From the NCBI GenBank assembly GCA_016946835.1, contig JACVTC010000282.1:1-60691 (forward strand): 60,691 nt of DNA, written 5' to 3'. Below are positions 23,459-35,085 of the stretch, piece by piece. Source of the DNA: Neocallimastix lanati (nom. inval.) (lineage: Eukaryota > Neocallimastigomycota > Neocallimastigomycetes > Neocallimastigales > Neocallimastigaceae). Below the pieces are notes generated by a model. That model did not search any database. It saw only the letters and a program-made list of their open reading frames with translations, and was not told where the DNA came from. The translations under genes were made by a program, and so were the position numbers. Position 1 is the first letter of the stretch. Each line of letters opens with the position of its first letter.

Positions 23459-24872
23459 AAAAATAAAATAAAATAACAATAACAATAATAATAAGAATAT
23501 CAATAATAATATTTTTTTTTTTAAAAAAAAAATAAAATAAAATTTTATATTAGAATAAAAATAAAATTAAAAAAAAAATAGTTGATATTAAAAATAAAAT
23601 AATATAAATAAACGAAATAAAATAAAAAAATAAATATTAACATTAAAATAATACACATTTAAAATAATATTATTAAATATTTTTATATTTAAGATTACCT
23701 TCAGTAAAAATATTAATAAACATAAACTTTTTTATTTATTACATAATCATCTAAATAAAAATATAATAATAATATTTTGCATAATTAAAAAAAAAATAAA
23801 AAAAATAACTCATAATATGAAAATATAATAAAAATTTATATAATTTAATTCTTAATATATTAATTATATATATTGAAATATTAAATCAGTTTTTAAATAT
23901 ATATATTTAATAAATAGATTTATATATTATTATTTAATTAAAATTTATTAGTTTATAATTTTTTGGATCATTTCATTTATTTTATTTTATTTTTATCCAC
24001 TTTATGTTATTTACTAAATTATATTAACATCCGTTTTAAAATTATTTAATTGGTAATATAAAAATTAATATAAATATTATTTTATAATTAATTTTTTTAT
24101 TTTTGAATATCAAATACATTAATAATATATAACAAATTTAAAATGTTTATAATAAATTAATTATGTTGTGTAACATTTTAGGGTTTATTGATATTAATAA
24201 AATTTTAAATTATATACATATAATGATCATAAAATATTAAAATCAGTAATATTTAAAATTTAATTTAAGAATTAAATGAAAAAATTATTTTTTAAAAAAT
24301 AATGATACAATATTAATATATTAAAGGAAAATTTATATATATTTTTTGTAGTACAATTTAATTAATAACTTTAATTTTTTATCAATATTTTTTTATTATA
24401 AAATCAAATTAAAATTTAATTATAATAATAATTATTTTATATATATATTTATATACATAAAAAATATTACATAATAAATAAAAAAAAAGAAAACAATAAT
24501 AATAATAATTTAAAAAATATTTATATTTTAATATATTCAATATAATTTTTTACTAAATTTTAATATTAAATCAAAATTTCATTGTTTAATATAGTACAAA
24601 CGGGTTCATTTATCACATTAATTTCCTTTAATATATTGATAACTATAACACGAACGTTAAAAATAAAACGTATTTAAACAAAAAAGAAATAATTTGAATT
24701 TAATAATCTAAATTCTAAAACTTTTATATAAAAAATATTAATATATAAAAGTAAATAATTATATTACTAATTATAATTATAAAAAAAAGTTAAATAATTA
24801 ATTATAAATAATTAACAATAAATAAATAGAATAAGTTTATTAGAATTATTAATATGATATTTTTACTATAAA
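22186..24872. other. Long AT-rich spacer
   Basis: About 2.7 kb of AT-rich DNA without recognisable coding sequence. It contains a 40-nt A homopolymer (23416-23455) followed by A-rich simple sequence to about 23,620. No RNA gene or repeat family was identified. Confidence 0.6.
23416..23455 (+). repeat. Homopolymer of 40 A residues
   Basis: Forty consecutive A residues, the longest homopolymer in the window. It could be a retroposed poly(A) tail, but no coding or RNA-like sequence was recognised upstream, and such tracts are common in this AT background. The exact length may be unreliable. Confidence 0.85.
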
Positions 24873-27800
24873 ATGGATAACCCAATTCATATTCTTATTT
24901 ACTATTTGTTTGTTTTTATTCTCTCCAAATTAAAGAATTATCAGAAATATATCAGAGACGGTGAAGATGTAATGCTTTGCCGTTTCAATGATATAAAAAC
25001 CTGTGAGTACGATTACTACGAAGACAATATCGAAGATTATAAACTTTGTATCTCGTTTGCATTGTTTGATGATTTCGATAGTATTTACGAGTTTCCCGAA
25101 TCTGTCGATAAATACTTGATAAATTTATACAATAGTTCGATTTTATCAGAGGAGTATGAAGATTACTCCCAGGAGTTCGAAAAAATATATTTTGATTTCT
25201 ATTTAAATTATTTAAAATTATCTGCGAATGAAGAAAAATATAACCATTTATACAAAATTCTAATGAAGAATTTAATCATTGATAAAGAAAATATAAAAAA
25301 AGATATTGAAAAGAAAAAAATAGATATTAGTCAGATTATCAAAGATGAAAACTTTAAAGAAATAGCAGAACAGTTATTTTATAAAGATTTATTTGAAAAT
25401 TTTTCAAAATCTCTAAAAGAAGTAAATTACAATCGCAATTTATTTTTTAATTTTGATTCAGATAATTATAACGAAAATTTATTCTCTAAAGAAATCAATG
25501 AAAGGTTTTTTAATGACAGATACACGGAAGATGAAGTTCATTTCATTTTAACTCACCATGATAACTACAATTTACAAGGATTAGATATTAGTAATATATC
25601 TAATTCCAGTAAAAGGAAAAGAAGTATTGAAGCTATAGAAAACCTTAATAAGACCGAAATTGAAGATCTAAATTTATTTTTAAGAAAATACAAACTAAAC
25701 GATATCGGTAGTTTAATAAAAAATTTAAATGAAAATAAACCAGTCCAGAACAATATTTTTGACATGGTTTTTGATATCTGTGGATATCTTGATATTGACT
25801 ATAATTTTAGATATGTTATTATCAAACCAGAAGAAGAGGAAGAAAACGATGAAGTCAACGAAAATGGAAAAAATCAGAAAGTGACTATAACATCAGAAAT
25901 TGACCCGGACTCCATTTATGCAAATTCCAAGTCCTTTTCTGAATCTATTTATAATTTAATTTATGATTATTATGAGTTAATCTACAGTATCTCCGTTAAT
26001 AGTACATCAGATTCTAATTATAAAATTATTTATTATTACGATGAAGAATCTTTAACTTATAATCTTATCCAAGGAGACACTATAGATGCCTTAATGGATA
26101 CCAATTTTTATTATTCTGTTTATAGTCCGATAATCAATTTGTATAGACAAAATAAAAATAACCCCTACATTAAAGAATCTAAAAAGTTAACCGATAGTTT
26201 ATACAATAACTATGCTTTTGGCCAACCATTAGAAGAAATGGAAAAAAAGAATATTACACAATCAATGGATGATTCTAACGAAATAAATTATAAAGAAGAT
26301 ATTAAAGAATATGAAACTATCATCAAAGAAAATACATTTATGTACTTAATGGACTATGAATTGGATTATAATCTTTATTTGCCTCTTTTAGAAACTCATA
26401 TCGAGGATTTGTGTAAAAATTATAATGCTAATAACGATTACACTAAAGGTATATCAGCTAAAGATTTAGAGGACTATTTTAATATTTTTGTTTCTGAAGA
26501 AAATGATAATCCTTTAGATATTTCAATGAAATGTAACGATAATTACGATACTATGTATACTAATTTGGATAAAAAAGTTACCGAGTCATTAAATAATATT
26601 TTAGAAAATAATGCAATGAAAGGATATATTAAACTTATAGGAGAAGACTATTTCTTTAAGAATTTAATATCCCAGGATATAATAGACAAAAATTATATTG
26701 TAAATTTAAAAAGAAGAACCGACAATAGTTATAGCGATTATAATAGTAAAAAAAAATTAACTGAAAATAAATATATAAATAAATTATTAAACCAAAAAAA
26801 AAGGAAAAACTTCTTAAGTAAAAGAGAAGACTTAACATGTAATAATCCTAAAAATTGTAGAGAAATGATAATAAACCAACTTAATTCTATGTATGACTCT
26901 AGAATTAATGATGAATATAAGGAATTTATAAATGAACAACGAATTTCAATGTTTCCCGAAGATTTTATTGGAAAATGGGCTAGAGATAAAGTTATTGATT
27001 ATACGATAGATTCTATTCCTAATGAAAAAATTAAATCTGGTGCAGTATATTTATCAGATATAGGAAAAGAAAAAATGGACAATAGTTTTGACAAATTCAA
27101 AATAGAATATAGTTCCAGAAATCTCGGAAAATTAAATAGTTTTTCAAGAGATTTATCTATATTTCATAAATTCCAAATGCAAAGCTGTAGGAATGAAGAA
27201 GTTAAATTCCTAAGATTAGCAAAAGATTATAACAGAATCTCTAATGAAAATCCCAACAAAAATCTTCCTAAAATTAAAAAGTTAGAATTTAAAGATAGTA
27301 TGCCCAATTTCCTTAATAGTGGTGAAAAAATAGAAATAAATTTTAATATAATTGAAAAACCTAACCAATTAGAAAATGCAAAGAAAAATTTTCGACAAAG
27401 TATGTATAAAATGTTTTCAGTTTATTTAAATTTAAAATATGGAAATGCAATGAAAGATGCTAAGGCTTCTGAATTACCATCTGAAATCATAAATGAAATT
27501 ACAGAATTTAATAAAAGATTAAGCTATGCATTAACAAAGGAAACAATTTTTGCAAAAGATATAGGATCTATTAGTGAAAAATTAGCCAATTCTTTCGATA
27601 CAAATGGTAATATTGAGGAATTTGAAACTGATGATAAATTAAAAATTAAATTTACAAATGAAGGTTTATTAAAAACTATTAACGATATAATGGATAAAGA
27701 ATTTCTTGTTAGCAGTGGTTACAGACAACTGGTAACTCAAATAAATGAAAATTATTTTGGATGTAATGACGCGGGAGTTTGCAGTAAGTATAAAGCTCAG

Positions 27801-28790
27801 ACTGAACAACAATTAAAAGATTATAAAAATAATAGCCCTGAAAATTTAAATGAATTTGATAAATTAACTATTGATCGGAGATTGTGTGTAAAAAATATTA
27901 TTTATAATTCACAAGTTAATTTAAATAATATTGAATATTCCGGTAAATCATCCATCTATTATAACCAAGTACCAGATAGATACAAAGCTGATTATGAAAC
28001 AACTACAAAGGACATGAATCCTATTTTAAATAGTATTAATGAACTAATTGGTAAAGAAAATATTCATAACTATGTAGTAGTTCCTAAAAAATATAAAACT
28101 AAAGATAATCAAGAGAGAAAACTTAATGAAAACGAATTTATAGTATTTAAAGATGACGAGGGTAACATACAAAAACCTAAATCTGAAAAAATTGCAACAT
28201 CTAATATTAATGATCCTCTTCGTACTAAAAAAGAAGAAAAAGAGTATGTATTCAATCCAGAAAAAGCCCAAAAAGTTTATATTGCTGGAAATGAACTCCA
28301 AGAAGGTAACTTACCTAAAAATACGGAAATTTTCGTACAATATAAAGATGACGAATATGATATTTTAACCACTGATAATGAAGGAAAATTAACTTCTAGT
28401 AAAGAAATTATATCACTACATTCCGTCTCTGAAGTAACTGTCGAAAGTGCTAGAGTAAAAAATCCTGATTATGTAAAAGGATCAAAAGACTCCTCAGAAA
28501 AATACCTTAAAGCTAATTCAGAAGGAATCATTTATAGAAGTTCCGATGAGAAAATTTTGAGATTCAAATTTGATGATAAAATTGAAACTTATATTGCTTC
28601 TAAAAGTATTTTTGGAGAAGATGGCGAACAAATAGAAGGTAGTTTTTACGTCATAGATGAAAAAAAAGCATCAAATACAAATAGTAAAATCAATAAAATT
28701 AAAAATAAATGGCACAATATTTACAAAAAAATTAATGACTATTTCGCGAAACGAAAAAACAACAAAAAAGGTAATAATGGTAAGAATTAG
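24873..28790 (+). CDS. Secreted protein with unrecognised FQM-type domain
   Basis: A 1,305-residue single-exon ORF. A hydrophobic N-terminus (IHILIYYLFVFILS, residues 5-18) suggests a signal peptide or anchor and supports the start; the ATG 18 bp upstream runs into a stop at once. The N-terminal half is rich in Asp, Asn, Tyr and Lys, with dibasic sites near residues 246, 611 and 648 (KRKRS, KRRTD, SKRED) that could be kexin sites. The C-terminal ~530 residues (about 735-1265) form a domain found twice in the next gene downstream. Shared landmarks are FQM...CRN-E-x-KFL-x-L-x-K-x-YNR (about 766), ETIFAKDI, a QI-x-x-x-YFG motif, PKKY, and VY-x(9)-LP-x-N-x-x-IFV-x-Y. The tail (last 35 residues) is strongly basic. 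No known family was recognised. Confidence 0.85.
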   Translation: MDNPIHILIYYLFVFILSKLKNYQKYIRDGEDVMLCRFNDIKTCEYDYYEDNIEDYKLCISFALFDDFDSIYEFPESVDKYLINLYNSSILSEEYEDYSQEFEKIYFDFYLNYLKLSANEEKYNHLYKILMKNLIIDKENIKKDIEKKKIDISQIIKDENFKEIAEQLFYKDLFENFSKSLKEVNYNRNLFFNFDSDNYNENLFSKEINERFFNDRYTEDEVHFILTHHDNYNLQGLDISNISNSSKRKRSIEAIENLNKTEIEDLNLFLRKYKLNDIGSLIKNLNENKPVQNNIFDMVFDICGYLDIDYNFRYVIIKPEEEEENDEVNENGKNQKVTITSEIDPDSIYANSKSFSESIYNLIYDYYELIYSISVNSTSDSNYKIIYYYDEESLTYNLIQGDTIDALMDTNFYYSVYSPIINLYRQNKNNPYIKESKKLTDSLYNNYAFGQPLEEMEKKNITQSMDDSNEINYKEDIKEYETIIKENTFMYLMDYELDYNLYLPLLETHIEDLCKNYNANNDYTKGISAKDLEDYFNIFVSEENDNPLDISMKCNDNYDTMYTNLDKKVTESLNNILENNAMKGYIKLIGEDYFFKNLISQDIIDKNYIVNLKRRTDNSYSDYNSKKKLTENKYINKLLNQKKRKNFLSKREDLTCNNPKNCREMIINQLNSMYDSRINDEYKEFINEQRISMFPEDFIGKWARDKVIDYTIDSIPNEKIKSGAVYLSDIGKEKMDNSFDKFKIEYSSRNLGKLNSFSRDLSIFHKFQMQSCRNEEVKFLRLAKDYNRISNENPNKNLPKIKKLEFKDSMPNFLNSGEKIEINFNIIEKPNQLENAKKNFRQSMYKMFSVYLNLKYGNAMKDAKASELPSEIINEITEFNKRLSYALTKETIFAKDIGSISEKLANSFDTNGNIEEFETDDKLKIKFTNEGLLKTINDIMDKEFLVSSGYRQLVTQINENYFGCNDAGVCSKYKAQTEQQLKDYKNNSPENLNEFDKLTIDRRLCVKNIIYNSQVNLNNIEYSGKSSIYYNQVPDRYKADYETTTKDMNPILNSINELIGKENIHNYVVVPKKYKTKDNQERKLNENEFIVFKDDEGNIQKPKSEKIATSNINDPLRTKKEEKEYVFNPEKAQKVYIAGNELQEGNLPKNTEIFVQYKDDEYDILTTDNEGKLTSSKEIISLHSVSEVTVESARVKNPDYVKGSKDSSEKYLKANSEGIIYRSSDEKILRFKFDDKIETYIASKSIFGEDGEQIEGSFYVIDEKKASNTNSKINKIKNKWHNIYKKINDYFAKRKNNKKGNNGKN

Positions 28791-30008
28791 AGAATAAAAT
28801 TTAAAAAATTACTATTAAATATATAATTTAGTAGTTCTTTTTATAAAAAAATATAATAAAAAAATAATTAAATTTTATTTTAATTATTAAATCAATTTAA
28901 ATTTTATAAAAAAATATTTATTGAATTGAATAAAATTTTTAATTTAAAAATTTTAAATTATTCATATTACAAGTTTTTTAAATTTAAATTATATATATAT
29001 ATATTTTATTTATATATAATAAAATCTATCATTATAAAAATAAAAATAAAAATATAATTAACAAAATAATAAGTAAAAAAAAAAGAATTACTAAATAAAT
29101 TCTATAATAAAAGAGATAAAAATAAAAATAAAAATTTAATAAATAAAAAAAATAATAAAATAAATAAAAAACAAGTGTAAAATTTTATTAAATAAAAAAT
29201 AAATGTAAAATTTTATTAAAAAAAAAAAAAAAATAAAATAAAATAAAAAATAAAAAAATAAATGTAAAATTTTATAAAAAAAAAAAAATAAAATGAATAA
29301 AAAATAAAAAAAATAAATGTAAAATTTTATTAAGAAAAAATAAAATGAATAAAAATTTAAAGAAAAAAATTGTTATGTAATAATAAAATGAATAAAAAAT
29401 AAAAGTAAAAAATTATTATGTAATAATAAAATCGAAGATATAAATTATATGATTTTCTATGTTACTTATTTATAGAATTTCTTTTTTTGTAAATATTAAT
29501 TGAATCATTGATAAAATACTTTAAAATTTTTAAATATTTAGTTTATCCTTAAAAAAAAAAAAAAAATAAATATTTAAAAATTTTAAATTATTTTTTTTAT
29601 TTTTATTTTATTCCTTAAAAAATAAAAATAAAAAAAAATAAATAAAATAATAAAATTCATACTTATGTATTCTTAAACTACACTTTAACATAAAAAAAAA
29701 AAAAACAAAAAGCAAAAATTATGTATATGTTTAATTTAAAATAAAAAAAAAAAACTAATCTTACTTTATTTTATTTTTATAAATTAAATTTAATTTTAGA
29801 TTTTACTTTTAAAAATATATAATATATTATAATACTATTTATTAAATATAATTTAAGATAATAATAAAATATTATTTAAATTACTGAATTACTGAATAAA
29901 TATTTCTTTTAATTTATTTAAAATTTAAACAATAAATATATTTTAAATTTTTACAATACTAAATAATTATAATTTAAAGCATAAATAAATTACAAATATT
30001 ACAGGAAG
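28791..30008. other. AT-rich spacer with short tandem repeats; may hide an upstream exon
   Basis: This is AT-rich DNA between two related genes. A unit containing ATGTAAAATTTTATTA recurs near 29,174, 29,202, 29,261 and 29,317. A perfect 21-nt inverted repeat (29520-29540 with 29567-29587) encloses a poly(A) loop. An acceptor-like ...ATTACAG at 29,998-30,004 precedes the next ORF, so an unseen 5' exon is possible. None could be identified with a matching phase. Confidence 0.5.
29520..29587. repeat. Perfect 21-nt inverted repeat around poly(A)
   Basis: TTTAAAATTTTTAAATATTT (plus one A) at 29520-29540 is exactly complementary to 29567-29587, with a 26-nt loop holding an A16 run. In such AT-rich sequence this may have arisen by chance. 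Confidence 0.7.
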
Positions 30009-33000
30009 ATGTTTAGAGGAAATATTGAATATATAAATAGTTTAATGAGATTTAGTTATAAACATATCGATGAAAGATCAGAAGAACATAAAAATGAATA
30101 TAGTAAAATAAAAGATAGAGAATTAGATATCATTGGTAATTTAAAAAAAAAAATACCAAGAAATATTGAAACTTTCGAAGAATTTCAAATGTTAGGATGT
30201 AAAAATCCAGAAATTCAATTCTTAAGTTTGGTCAAATGTTATAATAAATTAATAGAAGAAGAGCATAAAAAGTCAGACTTTTCTTCAAAAAAAATTGAAC
30301 TAAAAGGCTTCGTTAAAAGTCTCGAAGGTAATGGCTATGAGTTATTAAGTTTTAATATAATTGAGAATACAGAAGAACTGGAAAAGGTAAAAAAGAATTT
30401 TCTCGATACTTTAATAGAAATGATTTTTATTTATTTAGACCAGAATTATCCACTTATTAGTTATGAAATGTCTAGATCTTACGATATAAATGAGAAACAT
30501 ATTAAATTAATAAATAAGCTTATATCAGCATTAGAACGAGAGACCATTTTTGCAAAAGACATTACAGCTATTACAAAACAATATAAAGAAAATCCAGAAA
30601 AATATGAACGTAAAAACGTATTAGAAACGATTAATGATATTTTAAATAGACCTATTTCAATTGAAAATGGATATGTACAATTGATAAACCAAATAAAGAA
30701 AGAGTATTTTAGCTCTGAAAACAATAATAATAAACAAAAAATCAATAAAAATTCTCCAAATGTAGAAAATTCAAACGATATAGAACTCATTAAATTTAAT
30801 AGGCTGAGTGAAGAACATAAAAAGGCGATTAAAGATATTTTATTTGAAACGCCATTATACTTAAAAAATTTGGAATATTCTACCGACGATGAAAATTATA
30901 AAGCTTTAGGAACTGAAACTGAAGAATTGAAAGCAATTGCTCTTGACATCACCAATCCTCTTATTAAAGAATGGAATTCCAGCATAAATAGTAAAAAGAA
31001 TAAAATTAATTTAAAAAATAAACCAAAAGGTGGAAATTCTTTCGTCGGAAAGAATACTGAAGTCAGTAATATCACTCCAGAACATAATCCTAGTGAAAAG
31101 GATAATCATTCCTTATCGAAAGAACCTGAACCATCCACTCAAATTTATTCAGAGGACCTAACCATAAATCAATATTTAAATTTATTTGGATATGAGGAAA
31201 CCGAGGAAGATATGAATCAATGTTTTACACAATGTGTTATTGATAACGAATTATTGAAAATACGTTTAATCCTTAGATTTGCTGAGATAAATAATACTAT
31301 TATAAAAATTGATGAAAGCGTAGTAAAATATATCTATGATAATCACAACAACTATGTCCTTGACTATGCTAAAAAACACGATATTATTTTAAATAAAGAA
31401 AATAATACGGAAGTGGAGTATAGATTAAACCCAAAGGTAGCTTTAAAATTTGTCAAGAGAGACCGTTATGAGCTTACAGATATATTAGTGGATTATTCCT
31501 TTGAACCCGTTTCAATAGATTATAGTCAGATAGATTTAAGTAATCCGATAGTTGAGGAGAACCGAAATTTATATAAAATTGGAAATTTCGAATTCCGTAT
31601 TCCTAAAAATATAAAATTGTATCATGAATTTCAAATGAAAAATTATCGAAATTCCGAGATTCAGTTTTTAAGATTAGTCAAAGATTACAACCGTATGGCT
31701 AAAATGAATATAAATAATTCTGAATATGATTTTAAGAAATTCGATTTTATTTGGTATACGCGATATTTAGAAGGACTTGATACATCTAAGTTAATATATA
31801 ATACAATTGAATCTCCGGAGGATATATATAATGTAAAAAAAGAATATCATGATAAAAGTTGTTATATTTTTTTGAAATACTTAATTTTAAAATATGGGAA
31901 GGAATTACCTTCAACTAATAATATTCTTCCTGAAATGAAAAATGAAATCATTGAATTTAATGAAAAGTTAGCTAAGGCATTAACAAATGAATTTTATTTT
32001 ACAAAAGATTTGACTAGATATTTAAATGAAATAAAAAATAATAAATGTTTACTTAAAGAAATGGAAATTTATGTAAAATCTATACATTCTTATCGTCTGG
32101 AATTACCTAAGTGTTATTATGAAATTATACATCAAATTAATGCTGAATACTTTGGTTTTTCTATTAATGATGATAATCTTGAACCATCATTATATAAATT
32201 AAATAGTAATGAACTCAATAAATATGATAAACTCAATAGAGCCCAAAAAATCGTTATTAGAAATATTATTTATGAAACTCCTTTATTTATTAATAATATG
32301 GAATCCTATTATTCCTCTTCCTATTATGGAGAAGATTCTTTGATTATAGCATTCCGTAATACAGATTATAAAGGTATTGAGCCCGTTATCAATAACATTA
32401 TTAATTTACTTCAAAATACAAAAGTACATGATGAAATTATTGCCCCTAAAAAGTATATCGGCATGAATCATAAGGAGAGAAAAATAGATCATACCAAGGA
32501 GAAGATATACTATGTCGATGAAAATAACAGTCTTAAGGAAGCCATAAGAAAAAGCATATTTATTTCTGATAATAAAAACAATGAAAATCATTCTGATGAT
32601 GAAAGCAAAGATTACGCCCTTCCTAAAAATTTAAAGGAAGTTTATGTTGTTTCCAACGAAAAATTGGATGAAAATTCACTTCCTGTGAATGAAAAAATTT
32701 TTGTCAATTATGGAAATAAATTTGAAATTGTTTCTACGAATAATGAGGGAAGGTTAATCCGTGGTAATGATAATGAGGAATACCAAGACTTACATTTATG
32801 TGAGCAAGTTAATGTCATTTTTGCCGATATAAAAAATCTTGATGCTAATTGTATTAACGACGCCGATGAAAGGGAACGTAATCCTTATTATACAGTGAAT
32901 GATAATGGATGTATAAATTTAGATGAATACACGAAATATTATGAAAATGAGGAAGAAGAAATTTTACAATATTCATTTAATAATGATACTAATCTCTATG

Positions 33001-33152
33001 CCATAAAAATTAATAGTATTGAAGAAAAAGTTAATATTACTTTAATAAGACCAGACCCTACAATTACAAAAAAGAAGCAGAAAAAAAAACATTTCCATTT
33101 ATTTTCTAAATTTAAAGGAAATTTTAGCCATAAAATTAAGGAAAAACGATAA
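30009..33152 (+). CDS. Two-copy FQM-domain protein, lacks a signal peptide
   Basis: A 1,047-residue ORF homologous to the C-terminal domain of the gene just upstream. The first domain copy (about residues 10-325; FQM at 57, ETIFAKDI) stops before the PKKY/VY-x-LP tail. The second copy (about 515-1025; FQM at about 540, FYFTKDL, PKKY, VYVVSNEKL, IFVNYG) is full length. Between them lie an Asn/Ser linker and a short helical stretch (about 380-465; LLKIRLILRFAEINN, NYVLDYAKKH) that weakly resembles an ankyrin repeat pair. There is no signal peptide, and homology begins almost at the first Met. The ORF is open a few codons further upstream to an acceptor-like ATTACAG. It may therefore be a 3' exon, an N-terminally truncated paralogue, or an intracellular relative. 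The C-terminus is basic, like its neighbour. Confidence 0.8.
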   Translation: MFRGNIEYINSLMRFSYKHIDERSEEHKNEYSKIKDRELDIIGNLKKKIPRNIETFEEFQMLGCKNPEIQFLSLVKCYNKLIEEEHKKSDFSSKKIELKGFVKSLEGNGYELLSFNIIENTEELEKVKKNFLDTLIEMIFIYLDQNYPLISYEMSRSYDINEKHIKLINKLISALERETIFAKDITAITKQYKENPEKYERKNVLETINDILNRPISIENGYVQLINQIKKEYFSSENNNNKQKINKNSPNVENSNDIELIKFNRLSEEHKKAIKDILFETPLYLKNLEYSTDDENYKALGTETEELKAIALDITNPLIKEWNSSINSKKNKINLKNKPKGGNSFVGKNTEVSNITPEHNPSEKDNHSLSKEPEPSTQIYSEDLTINQYLNLFGYEETEEDMNQCFTQCVIDNELLKIRLILRFAEINNTIIKIDESVVKYIYDNHNNYVLDYAKKHDIILNKENNTEVEYRLNPKVALKFVKRDRYELTDILVDYSFEPVSIDYSQIDLSNPIVEENRNLYKIGNFEFRIPKNIKLYHEFQMKNYRNSEIQFLRLVKDYNRMAKMNINNSEYDFKKFDFIWYTRYLEGLDTSKLIYNTIESPEDIYNVKKEYHDKSCYIFLKYLILKYGKELPSTNNILPEMKNEIIEFNEKLAKALTNEFYFTKDLTRYLNEIKNNKCLLKEMEIYVKSIHSYRLELPKCYYEIIHQINAEYFGFSINDDNLEPSLYKLNSNELNKYDKLNRAQKIVIRNIIYETPLFINNMESYYSSSYYGEDSLIIAFRNTDYKGIEPVINNIINLLQNTKVHDEIIAPKKYIGMNHKERKIDHTKEKIYYVDENNSLKEAIRKSIFISDNKNNENHSDDESKDYALPKNLKEVYVVSNEKLDENSLPVNEKIFVNYGNKFEIVSTNNEGRLIRGNDNEEYQDLHLCEQVNVIFADIKNLDANCINDADERERNPYYTVNDNGCINLDEYTKYYENEEEEILQYSFNNDTNLYAIKINSIEEKVNITLIRPDPTITKKKQKKKHFHLFSKFKGNFSHKIKEKR

Positions 33153-35085
33153 TTAAAAAAAAAAAAAAAAAAAAAAATTATAATTAAAGAAATATTTATA
33201 TATATAAAATATATTTATATAAATAAAAAATATATATATAATATAAAATTAGAATAAAAATAAAAATAAAAATAAAATAAAATAAAAATAAAATAATAAT
33301 AAAATAAAAATAAAATAATATAAAAATAAAATAATAATAAAATAAAAATAAAATAAAAAGTAAAATAATACAAAATAATAATAAAATAAAAATAAAATAA
33401 AAAGTAAAATAATACAAAATAATAAAATAATAAAAATAATAAAATAATAAAAATAATATAAAAAATAAAAACTTAAAAAGAAAATATATATATATATATA
33501 ATCAAAATGAATAAAAAAAAATAAAATAATAAAAAAAATAAATAAAATTATTAAAAAAAGTAAAAACAAAAAATAAAACAAATTTAAAATTAAACAAAGT
33601 AAAATAAAATAAGTATTAAATTAATATAAAAGATTTAAAAAAAATTAAAATAAAATTGAATAAATAATAAAGTAATATTAAAGAATTAAGTATTATATAT
33701 ATATAACAAAATAAAAATAAAAAAAATAAAGTTCGAAGTAATATAAAAGAGTGAGGAATTAATAAAAATAAAATAAAATAAAATAAATAGTGAGTTATTA
33801 ATAAAAATAAAATAAATAAATAATGAAGTAATATAAAAGAGTGAGGAATTAATAAAAATAAAATAAAATAAAATAAATAGCGAGTTATTAATAAAAATAA
33901 AATAAATAAATAATGAAGTAATATATAATAATGATGTATTAATAAAAATTAAATAAAATAAAATAAATAGTAAAATAATATAAAAGATTGAAGTATTATA
34001 TTAATAAAATATTATTATATAAAAATAAAAAAGGCAAAATAAAGAGAGGAGTAATATAAAATTTTGATGTATTAATAAAAATAAAATAAAATAAAATAAG
34101 ATAAGATAAAATAAAATAAATATAAATAGAATAAAGAGTGAAGTTATAATAAAAAAAAAAAAATTAAATAGTAAAATAAATAGTAAATGAATATAAAAGA
34201 GTGAGGTATTAATAAAACTTAAATAAAATAAAATAAAAAAGAAAGTATTATAATAAAATAAATTAAAATAAATAGTAAAGTATTAATAAAAATAATATTA
34301 AATAAAATAAATATCGATGTAACAAAAAGAATGAAGTAATAATAAAAATATAAATAAAAAAGGTAAAATATAGAGAGGAGTAATATAAAAGAGTGAGGTA
34401 TTAATAAAAATAAAGCAATTAAAATAAAATAAAATAAATAGATAATTAAGTAATATAAAATATTAAAGTATTATAAAAATAAAATAAAATAAAAATAAAA
34501 AAAGAGTGAAGAAATATAAAAGAATGAAGTATTAATAAAAATAAAATAAAATATAGTGAAGTAATATAACAGAGTAGTGTATTTATAAATTTAAAATAAA
34601 ATAAAATAAAATTAATAGTGAAGTAATATAAGAGAGTATAATATTAATAAAAATAAAATAAAATAATATGAAATAAAATAAAATAAATAGTGAAGTAATA
34701 TAAGAGAGTATAATATCAATAAAAATAAAATAAAATAAAATTAATAGTAAATAATTATAAAAGAGTAAAGTAGTAATAAAAATAAAATAAATAAAATAAA
34801 TAGTGAGGTATTAATAAAAATAATTTAAATAATGAAGTAATATAAAAGATTAATGTATTAATAAAAATAAAATAAATAGTAAAGTACTATAAAAGAGTGA
34901 AGTAATAATAAAACAAAATAAAATAAATAGTGAAGTATTAACAAAAATAAAATAAATTGTAAGGTATTAATAAAAATTAAATTAAATAAAATAAAATAAA
35001 ATAAAATAAAATAAAATAATAAAGTAATATAAAAGAGTGAAGAATTAATAAAAAACAAAAAATAAAAATAAAATAAAATAAAATA
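33153..35085. repeat. AT-rich simple and degenerate repeat flank of satellite
   Basis: It begins with A-runs and (AAATAAAAT)-like simple sequence (33,160-33,550). Irregular units built from GTGAAGTAATATAAAAGAGTG and ATTAATAAAAATAAAAT blocks of changing length follow. Minus-strand ORFs here (up to 110 codons of Phe/Leu/Tyr/Ile) are by-products of the (TTTTA)n-like complement and are not genes. Confidence 0.85.

Noticed and set aside
29459-29488. Candidate signal-peptide exon for the 30009 gene (ATG, short hydrophobic run, then GTAAAT)
   Set aside because: Joining it to the acceptor at 30,004 gives the wrong phase and an immediate stop.
33196-35058. Minus-strand ORFs of 60-110 codons in the AT satellite flank
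   Set aside because: They are Phe/Leu/Tyr/Ile strings created by (TTTTA)n-like complement DNA, with no domain-like composition, and they change with repeat length.
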